DNA of 64,000 bases. Source: Neorhizobium populisoli. Its GTDB lineage: Bacteria > Pseudomonadota > Alphaproteobacteria > Rhizobiales > Rhizobiaceae. The DNA lies in assembly GCF_019430945.1 (NCBI RefSeq), contig NZ_JAHYCB010000002.1:372001-436000 (forward strand), written 5' to 3'. A program made the position numbers and the translations under genes. Below are positions 46,698 through 55,506 of the stretch, piece after piece (positions within the stretch are counted from its first letter, which is position 1; every line of letters begins with the position of its first letter). The notes beneath the pieces were generated by a model. That model was not told the DNA's origin and made no database searches. It saw only the letters and a program-made list of their open reading frames with translations.

Positions 46698-47996
46698 TTA
46701 GCCGGCAGCCTTCTTGGTCTGGACGCCCGGCGTGGAAAGCGCCGAAACGATGTCTTCCATCGGGGCGAGCTGTTCGATTGGGCCGACGGCGGACAGGGTC
46801 GGAACTGTATCGAAAAACAGCCGTCCGGCAAGATCGGTCAGACGCTCGGTGGTGATGCCTTCAAGACGTTCCATCAGTTCCGGGTTGGGGATAGGACGTC
46901 CGTAGAGCATCATCTGCCGGGCGATCTGGCCGGCGCGGGCGGCCGGGCTTTCCTGACCCATCAGAAGCTGGGCGCGGATCTGCGCACGGGCGCGATCGAT
47001 TTCGACCTGATGGATCGTCTCGGAGGATTTCTTCAGTTCGTCGATGATCACCGGCACCAGCGTCGGCAACTCGTTGCCGCTGGTCGCCGCATGGATGCCG
47101 AAAATGCCGGTATCGGAAAAGCCCCAATGGAAGGCATAGACCGAATAGCAGAGGCCGCGCTTCTCGCGCACCTCCTGGAAGAGGCGGGACGACATGCCGC
47201 CGCCGAGGATGTTGGCAAGGATCTGCGAGCAGTAGAAATCCCGCATGTGATAGGCCTTGCCCTCGAAGCCGATGAGCACCTGCGCGTCCATCAGGTCGCG
47301 GCCCTCGCGGCTGTCGCCGCCGATATAACGGGCGGCATCGAAGACGGGCGGTGCGGACGGCGTCAGCGGCAGCCGGGCGAAACGCTCTTCCACCTGGCGA
47401 CAGAAGATCTGGTGATCGACGGCGCCGGCAGCGACCACGAACATCCGGTCGGTCGTGTAATTGCGCGACAGATAATTGCGGATCTGGCCGGGCGTGAAGC
47501 TCTGCACGGTCTCCGGCGTGCCGAGGATCGGCCGGCCGATCGTCTGCTCGCGGAAGGCAGCTTCGGAGAACTTGTCGAAGACCACATCGTCCGGCGTGTC
47601 GTTGGCAGCGCCGATTTCCTGCAGGATGACATGTTTTTCGCGGCGAAGCTCTTCCTCGTCGAATTCCGATTCGGTGAGGATATCGGCGAGGATGTCGACC
47701 GCCAGTGGCACGTGGTCCTTCAGAACGCGGGCGTAATAGGAGGTGGTTTCGGTCGAGGTCGCAGCGTTCAGCTCGCCGCCGACATTCTCGATTTCCTCGG
47801 CGATGTCGCGGGCACTGCGCCTTGCGGTGCCCTTGAAGGCCATGTGTTCGAGGAGATGGGCAATGCCGTGCTCGTCTGCGGTCTCGTTGCGCGATCCGGA
47901 CTTGATCCAGACACCCAGCGCAACACTTTCGAGATGCGGCATGGTTTCGGTGACGACCGTCAGCCCGGAGGAAAGCCGGGTTACTTCTACGTTCAT
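46698..47996 (-). CDS. M16 family zinc peptidase (processing-peptidase-like)
   Basis: 432 residues. The inverted zinc motif HxxEH is in IAHLLEHMAFKGTARRS, with the distal Glu in the ENVGGELNAATSTETTSYY region, which is the most conserved stretch of mitochondrial processing peptidase beta-like proteins. The C-terminal half is the second, non-catalytic M16 domain (EKRGLCYSVYAFHWGFSDTG). No signal peptide: it may cleave cytosolic or incoming peptides. It starts 37 bp after thrC. Confidence 0.93.
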   Translation of the reverse strand: MNVEVTRLSSGLTVVTETMPHLESVALGVWIKSGSRNETADEHGIAHLLEHMAFKGTARRSARDIAEEIENVGGELNAATSTETTSYYARVLKDHVPLAVDILADILTESEFDEEELRREKHVILQEIGAANDTPDDVVFDKFSEAAFREQTIGRPILGTPETVQSFTPGQIRNYLSRNYTTDRMFVVAAGAVDHQIFCRQVEERFARLPLTPSAPPVFDAARYIGGDSREGRDLMDAQVLIGFEGKAYHMRDFYCSQILANILGGGMSSRLFQEVREKRGLCYSVYAFHWGFSDTGIFGIHAATSGNELPTLVPVIIDELKKSSETIHQVEIDRARAQIRAQLLMGQESPAARAGQIARQMMLYGRPIPNPELMERLEGITTERLTDLAGRLFFDTVPTLSAVGPIEQLAPMEDIVSALSTPGVQTKKAAG

Positions 47997-48033
47997 GTTC
48001 TAAGTCTTTCCGGCGCCGCCGATACTCTTAAAC

Positions 48034-49434
48034 TCAAGCGCGGGCATGCTGGCCGATGAAGGTTTCGACGGCCTTAAGCTCAGGCTCCAAGATATCGAAG
48101 CGCTCCTCCCTTTGCATTAGATCAGCAAGCCATGATGGAAGCGCCGGATCAATTCCGCAAGCGGATTTTACCGCGGCCGGGAATTTGGCCGGATGTGCGG
48201 TGGCAAGCGTTACCATTGGGCTGGAGGGTTTCGCATTCTTCGAAGCGACGAAAACGCCGGTCGCGGTATGCGGGTCGATGAGGTAGCCGGTGGCGGTAAG
48301 CGTCTCGCGGATCGTCTGGGCCACCTGCTTTTCGGTGGCGCGGCCGGCGCGGAACTCGCGCTTGATGGTTTTCAGCGGTTCCGGCTGGATTTCGAAGGCG
48401 CCGGACTGTTTGAGGCCCGCCATGGCGGAGCGCACGGCCGCCGCATCGCGACCGTAGGATTCGAACAACAGCCGCTCGAAGTTGGACGAGATCTGGATGT
48501 CCATCGAAGGCGATGTCGTCGCCATGACACCCTTCATCTCGTAGCGGCCGGTCTTCAGCGTACGGGCGAGGATGTCGTTGTCATTGGTGGCGATCACCAG
48601 CCGGTCGATCGGCAGGCCCATCTTCTTGGCGACGAAGCCGGCGAAGATATCGCCGAAATTGCCGGTCGGCACGGTGAAGGAAATCTTGCGGTCCGGCCCG
48701 CCGAGCGAAACGGCGGCGGTGAAATAATAGACCACCTGCGCCATGATGCGCGCCCAGTTGATCGAGTTGACGCCGGAAAGCTTCAACCGGTCGCGGAAGG
48801 CAACGTCGTTGAACATGTCCTTCACGAGGTTCTGGCAATCGTCGAAATTGCCCTTTACCGCGATCGCCCGCACATTGGCGGCACCCGACGTCGTCATCTG
48901 CCGCTGCTGTACCGGCGAGACCTTGCCATGCGGGAAGAGGATGAAGATATCGGTGCGCTCGCGACCGGCAAAGGCGTCGATCGCCGCACCGCCCGTATCG
49001 CCGGACGTGGCGCCGACGATTGTGGCGCGCTCGCCGCGTTCGGCCAGCGTGTAATCCATCAGCCGGGCGAGAAGCTGCATTGCCACGTCCTTGAACGCCA
49101 GCGTCGTGCCGTGGAAAAGTTCGAGCACGAAGTCATTGGGGCCGGTCTGGACGAGCGGCACGACAGCCGGATGGCGGAACGTGGCATAGGCCTCGTCGAT
49201 CATCGCCTTGAACTTGTCGTCGGGAATTTCACCGGCCACGAAGTGCTTCAAAACCTCGAAAGCGACCTCCTGGTAGGACTTGCCGCGCAGTGCCCGGATT
49301 TCCTTTTTGGTCATGGTTGGCCATTCGCGCGGCACGTAAAGACCGCCGTCGCGGGCGAGGCCGGCGAGCATTGCATCGCGGAAACGGAGTGCAGGAGCTT
49401 CGCCCCGGGTAGAAATGTAGTCCACGACCTTCAA
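48034..49434 (-). CDS. thrC: Threonine synthase
   Basis: 466 residues, the long form of the enzyme. It makes threonine from O-phosphohomoserine with PLP. The PLP Lys is in HGTTLAFKDVAMQLLARLMD; the phosphate-binding stretch is GATSGDTGGAAIDAF, and VPTGNFGDIFAGFVAKKMG is also conserved. Begins MKVVDYISTRGEAPALRFRD. Head of the run thrC-M16-GNAT-GGDEF/EAL; the gene order thrC then M16 then acetyltransferase is common in rhizobia. Confidence 0.96.
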   Translation of the reverse strand: MKVVDYISTRGEAPALRFRDAMLAGLARDGGLYVPREWPTMTKKEIRALRGKSYQEVAFEVLKHFVAGEIPDDKFKAMIDEAYATFRHPAVVPLVQTGPNDFVLELFHGTTLAFKDVAMQLLARLMDYTLAERGERATIVGATSGDTGGAAIDAFAGRERTDIFILFPHGKVSPVQQRQMTTSGAANVRAIAVKGNFDDCQNLVKDMFNDVAFRDRLKLSGVNSINWARIMAQVVYYFTAAVSLGGPDRKISFTVPTGNFGDIFAGFVAKKMGLPIDRLVIATNDNDILARTLKTGRYEMKGVMATTSPSMDIQISSNFERLLFESYGRDAAAVRSAMAGLKQSGAFEIQPEPLKTIKREFRAGRATEKQVAQTIRETLTATGYLIDPHTATGVFVASKNAKPSSPMVTLATAHPAKFPAAVKSACGIDPALPSWLADLMQREERFDILEPELKAVETFIGQHARA

Positions 49435-49572
49435 TCCCCAATCGATTTTTATTCGCGCCGCTGATATAGACCATCGAAATCGGCGGTGAAAGACCGGAAA
49501 ATGACATGTTCGGTCCGCAGAGAAACAAGCCTTGCAATGGGCATGCGACGGGATGGAAGAGGGTTGAGTAAC

Positions 49573-50181
49573 GTGTTTGGCAAGATTTCGCGCGGTCTTC
49601 TGGCAGTTTCATTGATTGCGGTCCTCAGCGGCTGCGACACGACGATGGGGCCGCCCGACTCTTCTTTTGCGCCGACCAAAGGCAGTCAGCCCGTGGTGAT
49701 GCCAAGGGCGTCTTCACCGAGCACCGACAACGCGACCGCTGTCGTGCAGGCCTATTGCCCGCAGGTCGTCCTGCCGGAACAGACCGCCATCTATCAGTCC
49801 TATGCCCGTGGCGGCGAAAAGTCGGCGGACAAGCTGGCCTACCAGGCATCGTTCGGCGATATGACACGCCAGTGCACGGCCAACGAAACGACGCTGACGA
49901 TCAATGTGCTCGCACAGGTTCGCCTAGTTCAGGGGCCTGCCGGCAACCCAGGCAAGGTCACGTTGCCAATCCTCGTCGAGGTCGTCGAGGGTGACAATGT
50001 CATCTATTCGCAGAAGGTGGCGTTCCCGGTCGATCTGGCGGCCGGCGGCACGCAGCTCATCTTCAACAAGCCGGACGTCGAGATTCCGAACGCTGCCGGT
50101 GGCGCATCGCGCTTCACCCGCGTCCGCCTGAGCTTCGATACCGGCGCTACCCCGGCCAAGAAGCCGGTTCGCCGCGGCTAA
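49573..50181 (+). CDS. Predicted lipoprotein, family not recognised
   Basis: About 202 residues from a GTG at 49573. VFGKISRGLLAVSLIAVLSG followed by Cys is an ideal lipoprotein signal peptide (lipobox LSGC), and GGAAGAGGG lies upstream, so I prefer this start over the ATGs at 49537 and 49543. The mature part has one Cys-rich beta-type domain (YCPQVVLPEQTAIYQSYARG, DMTRQCTANETTLTINVLAQ). Function unknown. It is divergent from thrC and followed by a hairpin at 50198-50221. Confidence 0.75.
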   Translation: MFGKISRGLLAVSLIAVLSGCDTTMGPPDSSFAPTKGSQPVVMPRASSPSTDNATAVVQAYCPQVVLPEQTAIYQSYARGGEKSADKLAYQASFGDMTRQCTANETTLTINVLAQVRLVQGPAGNPGKVTLPILVEVVEGDNVIYSQKVAFPVDLAAGGTQLIFNKPDVEIPNAAGGASRFTRVRLSFDTGATPAKKPVRRG

Positions 50182-50197
50182 GCTTTAAAACTTTTTG

Positions 50198-50221
50198 CCG
50201 GACGGTCGGCTGATCGTCCGG
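50198..50221 (+). terminator. Weak terminator-like hairpin after the lipoprotein gene
   Basis: CCGGACG, ten-base loop, CGTCCGG, 17 bp after the stop. A T-rich tract precedes rather than follows it, so it is a weak candidate. Confidence 0.4.
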
Positions 50222-50223
50222 TG

Positions 50224-50240
50224 TTAAACCTCGGTTAACC
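50224..50240 (+). promoter_or_regulatory. CtrA-type box before the autotransporter gene
   Basis: TTAA-ACCTCGG-TTAACC is a perfect TTAA-N7-TTAA, the full CtrA recognition pattern, and the second half reads TTAACCAT, the half-site described for rhizobial CtrA. It lies about 76-92 bp upstream of the autotransporter ATG at 50316. Match by sequence only. Confidence 0.55.
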
Positions 50241-50315
50241 ATAAATCCCGTACTTAATATTAGAATATCGTTAAGGACTTTGCATGTCCTCGGCGGTTTC
50301 TGGCATGAGGAACGG

Positions 50316-53210
50316 ATGATGGTCGAAGCGGGGTTTGCGCGCGCAAAAAAACGGTTGCGGCTTTATTCCGCGCTCGTCTCCCTGACGGTCGCGCTGCCGG
50401 TGACGGCATCGGCGCAATCCACATGGACCGGTGCCGGCAGCAGTGATTTTTCCGATGGCGCCAACTGGGATACGGCGCCAGCCGCACCCGGCGCCAGTGA
50501 TGCGGCTATCATCCAGTCCGGAACGCCGATCGCTTCGAGCGACGCGGAAGTCAAAAGCCTCGATGTCTCCGGCGGCACACTGAAGGTCGGCGCAGATCTG
50601 ACCGCGACCGGCGGCACCAAGGTTTTCGACATGGGCCGCCTGGAAGTCTCGACCGGCGGCGAGCTGATCTCCGACGTGACGCTGACTGGCGGTCATCTCG
50701 GCGTTTCCGGCACGCTGACAGGCGATGTCGATGCGTCCGGCGGAACCTTCATCAATGACGGCACTATCGACGGCGAGGCGAATATTCGCGGCGGCACGCT
50801 GAACAATAACGGCAAGCTGCGTGATCTCGCTATCACCTCCGGCGGCATCGTCACCAACAATGCGACCGCCACCGTGACGGGTCAAACGAATGTCACCAAC
50901 GGCACGCTGACCAGCAACGGGACGCTCGGCGCCGTCGATATCGGCACGGCCGGTACATTCACCAACAATACCGGTGCAAAGGCCGGTGCCGTCACTAATG
51001 CGGGCACGGCATCGAACAGCGGCACGGTGATCCTGCTGGTCAACAATGCGGGCTCGTTCACCAACAATGCCGGCGGCGTGGTGACCGGAACGACGACGGT
51101 AACCGGCGGCACCGTCGCCAACAACGCCACGTTCGGCGCCGTGGAAGTCACCTCCGGCGGCGCCTTCACCAACAATACCGGCGCATCGGCCGGTGCGGTC
51201 ACGAATGCCGGCACGTCCTCGAACGGCGGCACGGTGATTCTCCTGGTGAATACGGCAGGCTCCTTCACCAACAATTTCGGCGGCATAATTACCGGCAAGA
51301 CGACCGTCTCAGGCGGCACCGTCACCAACAACGCCACGCTTTGCGCAGTCGAAGTGGGCGCCGGCGGCAATTTCAGCAACAATACCGGCGCAGCGGCCGG
51401 CGCCGTCACCAATGCCGGCAGCGCCTCGAACGGCGGCACGCTCGCCTCGCTCACCAACACGGCCGGCAGCTTCACCAACAATGCGGGCGGCACGATCACC
51501 GGCCTGACCAGGGTCTCGGGTGGCACGGTCACCAACAATTTCGTGGTCACCAATGTCGATGTTGCCGCCGCCGCGCATTTCGTCAATAATCTCGGTGCGA
51601 CGGCGGGTGCGGTCACCAATGCCGGCACAGCCTCGAATGGTGGCACGGTCGCATCGCTCGCCAATACCGGCGGCACCTTCTCCAATAGCGGCACGATCAC
51701 CGGCTCGACGACCGTCAGCGGCGGCACGCTGATCAATGACGGCACGATCACCGGAACGGTGGCGATCTATACCGGCGGCATTCTGGCCGGCACCGGCGCT
51801 ATCGGCGGCCTGACGGTCGGGGCGGGGGGCATCCTGTCACCCGGGCCGGGGTTCGCGACCGTCACCGTCAACGGCAATGTCAAATTCGAAACCGGCTCGA
51901 CCTTCCGCGTCGAGACCGACCCTTCCGGTCTTGCCGACCGGATGAATGCCACGGGCGCGGTGACGATCGAGGGCGGCACGCTGGAAATCCTTGCGGGCAC
52001 CGGCACCTATGCGCCATCGACGACTTACACGATCATCACGGCCGGCAGTGTCACCGGCGCGTTCGACGACGTCACCACCGATCTCGCCTTCCTGACGCCG
52101 ACCGTCATCTATGGCGGCACGGACGTGACTCTGGAGCTGGATCGCAATGCGGTGGACTTTGCCGATGTCGCCGAAACCTCGAATGGACGGGCCACCGCCA
52201 CCGCCGTCGAATCGCTCGGCGCCGCCGATACGCTCTATCTCGCCGTCCTGCCACTCGACGCCGCGACAGCCGATTCTGCATTCGGCCAGTTGAGCGGGGA
52301 AATCCATGGCTCGCTGAAAACTCAGTTGCTGCAGGACGGCCGTTTCCTGCGTGACGCGATCGTCGACCGCATGCATGGCGCCGTCCCCATCTCTCCGCTG
52401 GGCGGCGCAAGCTCCTGGATGACGGCCTTCGGTGCCACCGGTCACATTGCCGGCGATGGCAATGCCTCCGGCTTGACGGGAAATACCGGCGGCGTGGTGG
52501 TCGGCGCGGATGTGGATATCTCCGCCAACGCCCGGCTGGGCGCAGTGCTTGGCTACAGCCACGTATCGGCCGGGGGAGACGCGGATGCCGATTCCTATCA
52601 TGCGGGCATCTATGCCGGTGCCGATTGGGGCGCGCTCACCTTCACCGGCGGTGCGCTCTATGCGAGGAACGAGGTCTCCACAAAACGAACCGTCGCCTTC
52701 GGCACATTCAGGGACCGCTTGAAGGCGAATTATGACAGCACCACAGCGCAGGCCTTCGGCGATGTCGAATGGCGCATGCGGGCCGGCGATGTCGAGCTCA
52801 GCCCGTTTGCCAACCTCGCCTATGTCTATCTCGATACGGATGGATTTGGCGAAAAGGGCGGCGCGGCGGCACTTGCCGGCCGAAGCGGCAGGGACGACGT
52901 CACGTTTGCGACGCTCGGCCTGCGCTGGGCGGCGGAAGTGCCGGGCGAAATCCCGCTCACGCTTTCCGGCATGCTCGGCTGGCGGCGCGCGATCGGCGAC
53001 CTGACGCCATCATCAACGCTCGCCTTCGTCTCCGGCGGCAGCCCGTTCATGATCGAGGGCCTGACGGTCCCACGCGATACGGCGGTGGTCGAAGCAGGCG
53101 TGACCGCGCAGATTTCCAAAACCGCGCGGCTGAAACTTTCCTATTCCGGCGAGTTCGCCAGCCAGATGGCGGCGCATGCGATAAAGGCCAATCTGACGGT
53201 CGATTTCTGA
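50316..53210 (+). CDS. Autotransporter (type Va) with glycine/asparagine-rich repeat passenger
   Basis: 964 residues from the ATG at 50316, supported by GAGGAAC upstream. A long signal peptide (RLRLYSALVSLTVALPVTAS, cleavage near AQS) precedes a beta-helix passenger of GG-T-NN-type repeats, including four tandem units of about 69 residues (FTNNTGA.AGAVTNAGT.SN.GT). Near residues 500-570 lies a transition (GAGGILSPGPGFATVTV, then MNATGAVTIEGGTLEI). From about residue 700 an autotransporter beta-barrel follows (HGAVPISPLGGASSWM, GNTGGVVVGADVDI), ending LTVDF with the usual terminal Phe. Probably a surface-exposed or released adhesin-like protein. No cysteine-rich or protease motif seen. Confidence 0.9.
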   Translation: MMVEAGFARAKKRLRLYSALVSLTVALPVTASAQSTWTGAGSSDFSDGANWDTAPAAPGASDAAIIQSGTPIASSDAEVKSLDVSGGTLKVGADLTATGGTKVFDMGRLEVSTGGELISDVTLTGGHLGVSGTLTGDVDASGGTFINDGTIDGEANIRGGTLNNNGKLRDLAITSGGIVTNNATATVTGQTNVTNGTLTSNGTLGAVDIGTAGTFTNNTGAKAGAVTNAGTASNSGTVILLVNNAGSFTNNAGGVVTGTTTVTGGTVANNATFGAVEVTSGGAFTNNTGASAGAVTNAGTSSNGGTVILLVNTAGSFTNNFGGIITGKTTVSGGTVTNNATLCAVEVGAGGNFSNNTGAAAGAVTNAGSASNGGTLASLTNTAGSFTNNAGGTITGLTRVSGGTVTNNFVVTNVDVAAAAHFVNNLGATAGAVTNAGTASNGGTVASLANTGGTFSNSGTITGSTTVSGGTLINDGTITGTVAIYTGGILAGTGAIGGLTVGAGGILSPGPGFATVTVNGNVKFETGSTFRVETDPSGLADRMNATGAVTIEGGTLEILAGTGTYAPSTTYTIITAGSVTGAFDDVTTDLAFLTPTVIYGGTDVTLELDRNAVDFADVAETSNGRATATAVESLGAADTLYLAVLPLDAATADSAFGQLSGEIHGSLKTQLLQDGRFLRDAIVDRMHGAVPISPLGGASSWMTAFGATGHIAGDGNASGLTGNTGGVVVGADVDISANARLGAVLGYSHVSAGGDADADSYHAGIYAGADWGALTFTGGALYARNEVSTKRTVAFGTFRDRLKANYDSTTAQAFGDVEWRMRAGDVELSPFANLAYVYLDTDGFGEKGGAAALAGRSGRDDVTFATLGLRWAAEVPGEIPLTLSGMLGWRRAIGDLTPSSTLAFVSGGSPFMIEGLTVPRDTAVVEAGVTAQISKTARLKLSYSGEFASQMAAHAIKANLTVDF
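50874..51695 (+). repeat. Four tandem 69-codon repeats in the autotransporter passenger
   Basis: Four consecutive units of about 207 bp (the last six bases shorter). Units share V/I-TG-xT-V..GT and FTNNTGA.AGAVTNAGT. The strong similarity invites recombination and copy-number change. Confidence 0.8.
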
Positions 53211-53213
53211 GCT

Positions 53214-53903
53214 TTAAAGCGCGTCGGCCCATTCACTGAGCGCCGCAACGACGGCCGGCAGGTCCATCATGCGGGAGATCACCGTGGCTGCGCCGGCATC
53301 GGTCAGGCGGTCGGCATGGCTCGGATAGGTATGCGAGGCGCCGGTAAAGCCGACCACGCGCATGCCGGCGGCGCGGGCGCCGTGGATGCCGTGGGTGGAA
53401 TCCTCGATGACGAGGCAGCGATCCGGCGAGACCTTGAACTGCTCTGCAGCGTGCAGGAAGATGTCCGGCTTCGGCTTGACGCGATCCGGGCCAAGATCCT
53501 TGGCGGAATAGATATGCGGCGCGAAATAGGGCTTCAGGCCGACTTTCTCGAGCATCATGTCCAGCCGCTGGCTGGAAGAGTTGGAGCAGATGCAGCGCTG
53601 CGTGGTGAGCCGCGCCAGCGCGAACTTGACGCCCTCGATGATCTTCACCTCGCGGGCAAGCCGCGCATCCAGCAGCGCTTCCGACTTGTCGATCAGGGTG
53701 GCGGAGAGCGGAATGGAGGCTTCCTGCTCCACCTGCAGCAGGATGTTCTTCCAGGTCATGCCGGCAAAGCGCTCGCCCATTTCCTCGACGCTGATCGGAT
53801 AACCCGCTTCCGTCAGGAGCCGCGACTCGACCTTCGCCGCGATGATTTCGGAATCGACGAGCACGCCGTCGCAATCGAAAATGATGAGATCGAATCCGCT
53901 CAT
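53214..53903 (-). CDS. HAD family phosphatase (phosphoglycolate phosphatase-like)
   Basis: 229 residues. Motif I is IIFDCDGVLVDSEIIAAK, motif II CSNSSSQRLDMML, motif III Lys in DRVKPKPDIFLHAAEQF, and motif IV CLVIEDSTHGIHGARAAGM. The helical cap follows motif I, as in phosphoglycolate phosphatase and beta-phosphoglucomutase relatives. Substrate is a small phosphate ester, not identified. Its stop is three bases from the autotransporter stop on the opposite strand. Confidence 0.9.
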   Translation of the reverse strand: MSGFDLIIFDCDGVLVDSEIIAAKVESRLLTEAGYPISVEEMGERFAGMTWKNILLQVEQEASIPLSATLIDKSEALLDARLAREVKIIEGVKFALARLTTQRCICSNSSSQRLDMMLEKVGLKPYFAPHIYSAKDLGPDRVKPKPDIFLHAAEQFKVSPDRCLVIEDSTHGIHGARAAGMRVVGFTGASHTYPSHADRLTDAGAATVISRMMDLPAVVAALSEWADAL

Positions 53904-54033
53904 GGAACAGGCCTTTCGGTGGAATGCGCCGGCCTTTTATACGACCGGTGCCAAAACCTCAATCAATACTCGCGCATGGCAGATGGAAGCTGAACGGGCG
54001 GCTCTCGACAAGCCGGGGAGCGCCCTCTAAGGA

Positions 54034-54708
54034 ATGGCCATGGGCAAGGAGCCGGAAGACACAATCGCCAGCCGGATCAGCCGGGTACTTGCCGATCGCA
54101 TCGTGCGTGGCGAGCTCGCGCCGGGCGCCCGTCTCCGCCAGGATCACATCGCTGAGGAATTCCAGACCAGCCATGTGCCGGTCCGCGAAGCCTTCCGCCG
54201 CCTTGAGGCACAGGGGCTGGCGATCAGCGAGCCGCGCCGCGGCGTCCGCGTCGCCTCCTTCGATCTGTCCGAGGTGCGCGAAGTGGCGGAAATGCGCGCG
54301 GTGCTCGAAGTGCTGGCGCTCACCCACGCCGCCCGCCACCTGACGCCGGCCATCCTCGATGCCGCCGAAGAGGCGACCCGCGAAGGCGATGCCGCCGCCG
54401 ATGTCGAGGCATGGGAAGACGCCAACCGCCGCTTCCACCGGCTGATTCTGGCGCCCTGCGGCATGAACCGCCTGCTCGCCTCGATCGACGACCTGCATGC
54501 GGCAAGCGCGCGTTTCCTATTCTCCGCCTGGCAGTCGGGCTGGGAAAAACACACGGACCACGACCACCGCGCCATCCTGCACGCGCTGCGGCAGGGCCAT
54601 GCCGACGAAGCGGCGGCCATCCTTCAAAAGCACGTTCAGCGCATCGGACGGGGTCCGCAAGCGGCCCGCACAGGTGGTTCACGCGAAGCTTTCGCCATAG
54701 TCGGCTGA
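54034..54708 (+). CDS. bioR: GntR/FCD family transcriptional regulator, probably BioR
   Basis: 224 residues. An N-terminal winged helix of the GntR type (ELAPGARLRQDHIAEEF, VPVREAFRRLEAQGLAIS) is followed by an all-alpha FCD ligand domain (VAEMRAVLEVLALTHAA, NRRFHRLILAPCG, HRAILHALRQGHADEAAAIL). Assignment as BioR, the alphaproteobacterial biotin regulator, rests on its place beside bioY and on two TTATmkATAA BioR boxes flanking the intergenic region. It should repress bioY when biotin is plentiful. Confidence 0.85.
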   Translation: MAMGKEPEDTIASRISRVLADRIVRGELAPGARLRQDHIAEEFQTSHVPVREAFRRLEAQGLAISEPRRGVRVASFDLSEVREVAEMRAVLEVLALTHAARHLTPAILDAAEEATREGDAAADVEAWEDANRRFHRLILAPCGMNRLLASIDDLHAASARFLFSAWQSGWEKHTDHDHRAILHALRQGHADEAAAILQKHVQRIGRGPQAARTGGSREAFAIVG

Positions 54709-54721
54709 TCAATTTCCAAAA

Positions 54722-54731
54722 TTATAGATAA
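54722..54731. promoter_or_regulatory. BioR box 1 (distal)
   Basis: TTATAGATAA matches the BioR consensus TTATmkATAA. It lies 14 bp after the bioR stop and about 170 bp upstream of bioY. Confidence 0.7.
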
Positions 54732-54872
54732 TTTTATCGCTATGAGAAAGCCCGATAAAATGGGCATTTTTCACGGTGATGCGCATCTTTTCGGCTTTTT
54801 GTCGCCGCTGCCCATCACTCGAACGCTTGCGCTTTCCAAAAATCCAAATCATAAAATAGATGGGAATCAAAA

Positions 54873-54882
54873 TTATCTATAA
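54873..54882. promoter_or_regulatory. BioR box 2 (proximal)
   Basis: TTATCTATAA, a perfect match and the reverse complement of box 1 in form, 18 bp before the bioY ATG and just upstream of its AAAAGGAGAG ribosome site. Its place fits direct repression. Confidence 0.8.
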
Positions 54883-54900
54883 TTTGAAAAGGAGAGCTTT

Positions 54901-55494
54901 ATGTCCCTCAACAATCCCCAGACGATGCCGGTTTTTGATCCCTTCCGGCTGGCTGAACGGTCCTTCGTGATCAGAGCGCTGTTCGTGGCGGCCGGCACGA
55001 TGATCCTCGCGCTTGCCTCGCGCATCGCCGTTCCGATGGTGCCGGTGCCGATCACCATGCAGACCTTTGCGGTGACGATGATCGGCGCGCTCTACGGCTG
55101 GCGCCTTGGTGGCCTGACGGTTCTGGCCTGGGTCGTCGAAGGCCTTGCCGGCCTGCCGGTCTGGACGAATGGCGCAAGCGGCGTGCCCTATTTCCTCGGC
55201 GCGACCGGCGGTTACCTCGTGTCCTTCCCGCTGGTGGCCATGCTGGCCGGCTGGCTTTCGGAAAAGGGCTGGACGGGCAATCGGGTGATCGCCAGCTTTG
55301 CCGCGCATTTCTCGGCCAACATCCTGTGCCTGGCGATCGGCGGCGTGTGGCTCGGCGCGATGATCGGCGCGGAAAAGGCATGGCTGCTTGGCGTCATGCC
55401 GTTTTTCCTCGGCGCGGCGCTGAAATCGGCTCTTGCAGCCGCGGTGCTGAAGGGCGTTGCCATCTATGGCGGCAAGCCGCAGATCGACGCCTGA
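54901..55494 (+). CDS. bioY: BioY biotin transporter S component
   Basis: 197 residues, six hydrophobic helices, the biotin-specific S component of an ECF transporter. Typical stretches are SRIAVPMVPVPITMQTFAV and GLPVWTNGASGVPYFLGATG, which carry the biotin-binding region. No bioM (ATPase) or bioN (T component) lies in the window, so it either works alone, as some BioY do, or uses shared modules elsewhere. Strong ribosome site. A BioR box lies 18 bp before the ATG. Confidence 0.94.
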   Translation: MSLNNPQTMPVFDPFRLAERSFVIRALFVAAGTMILALASRIAVPMVPVPITMQTFAVTMIGALYGWRLGGLTVLAWVVEGLAGLPVWTNGASGVPYFLGATGGYLVSFPLVAMLAGWLSEKGWTGNRVIASFAAHFSANILCLAIGGVWLGAMIGAEKAWLLGVMPFFLGAALKSALAAAVLKGVAIYGGKPQIDA

Positions 55495-55506
55495 CGAAGG
55501 CTGAAA

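Noticed and set aside
50880..51751. A long antisense frame (PPE/VPP-rich) opposite the autotransporter repeats.
   Set aside because: It mirrors the repeats and has no start signal or family.
53316..53993. A 225-codon plus-strand frame opposite the HAD phosphatase at 53214-53903.
   Set aside because: All HAD motifs are on the minus strand; the plus frame shows nothing.
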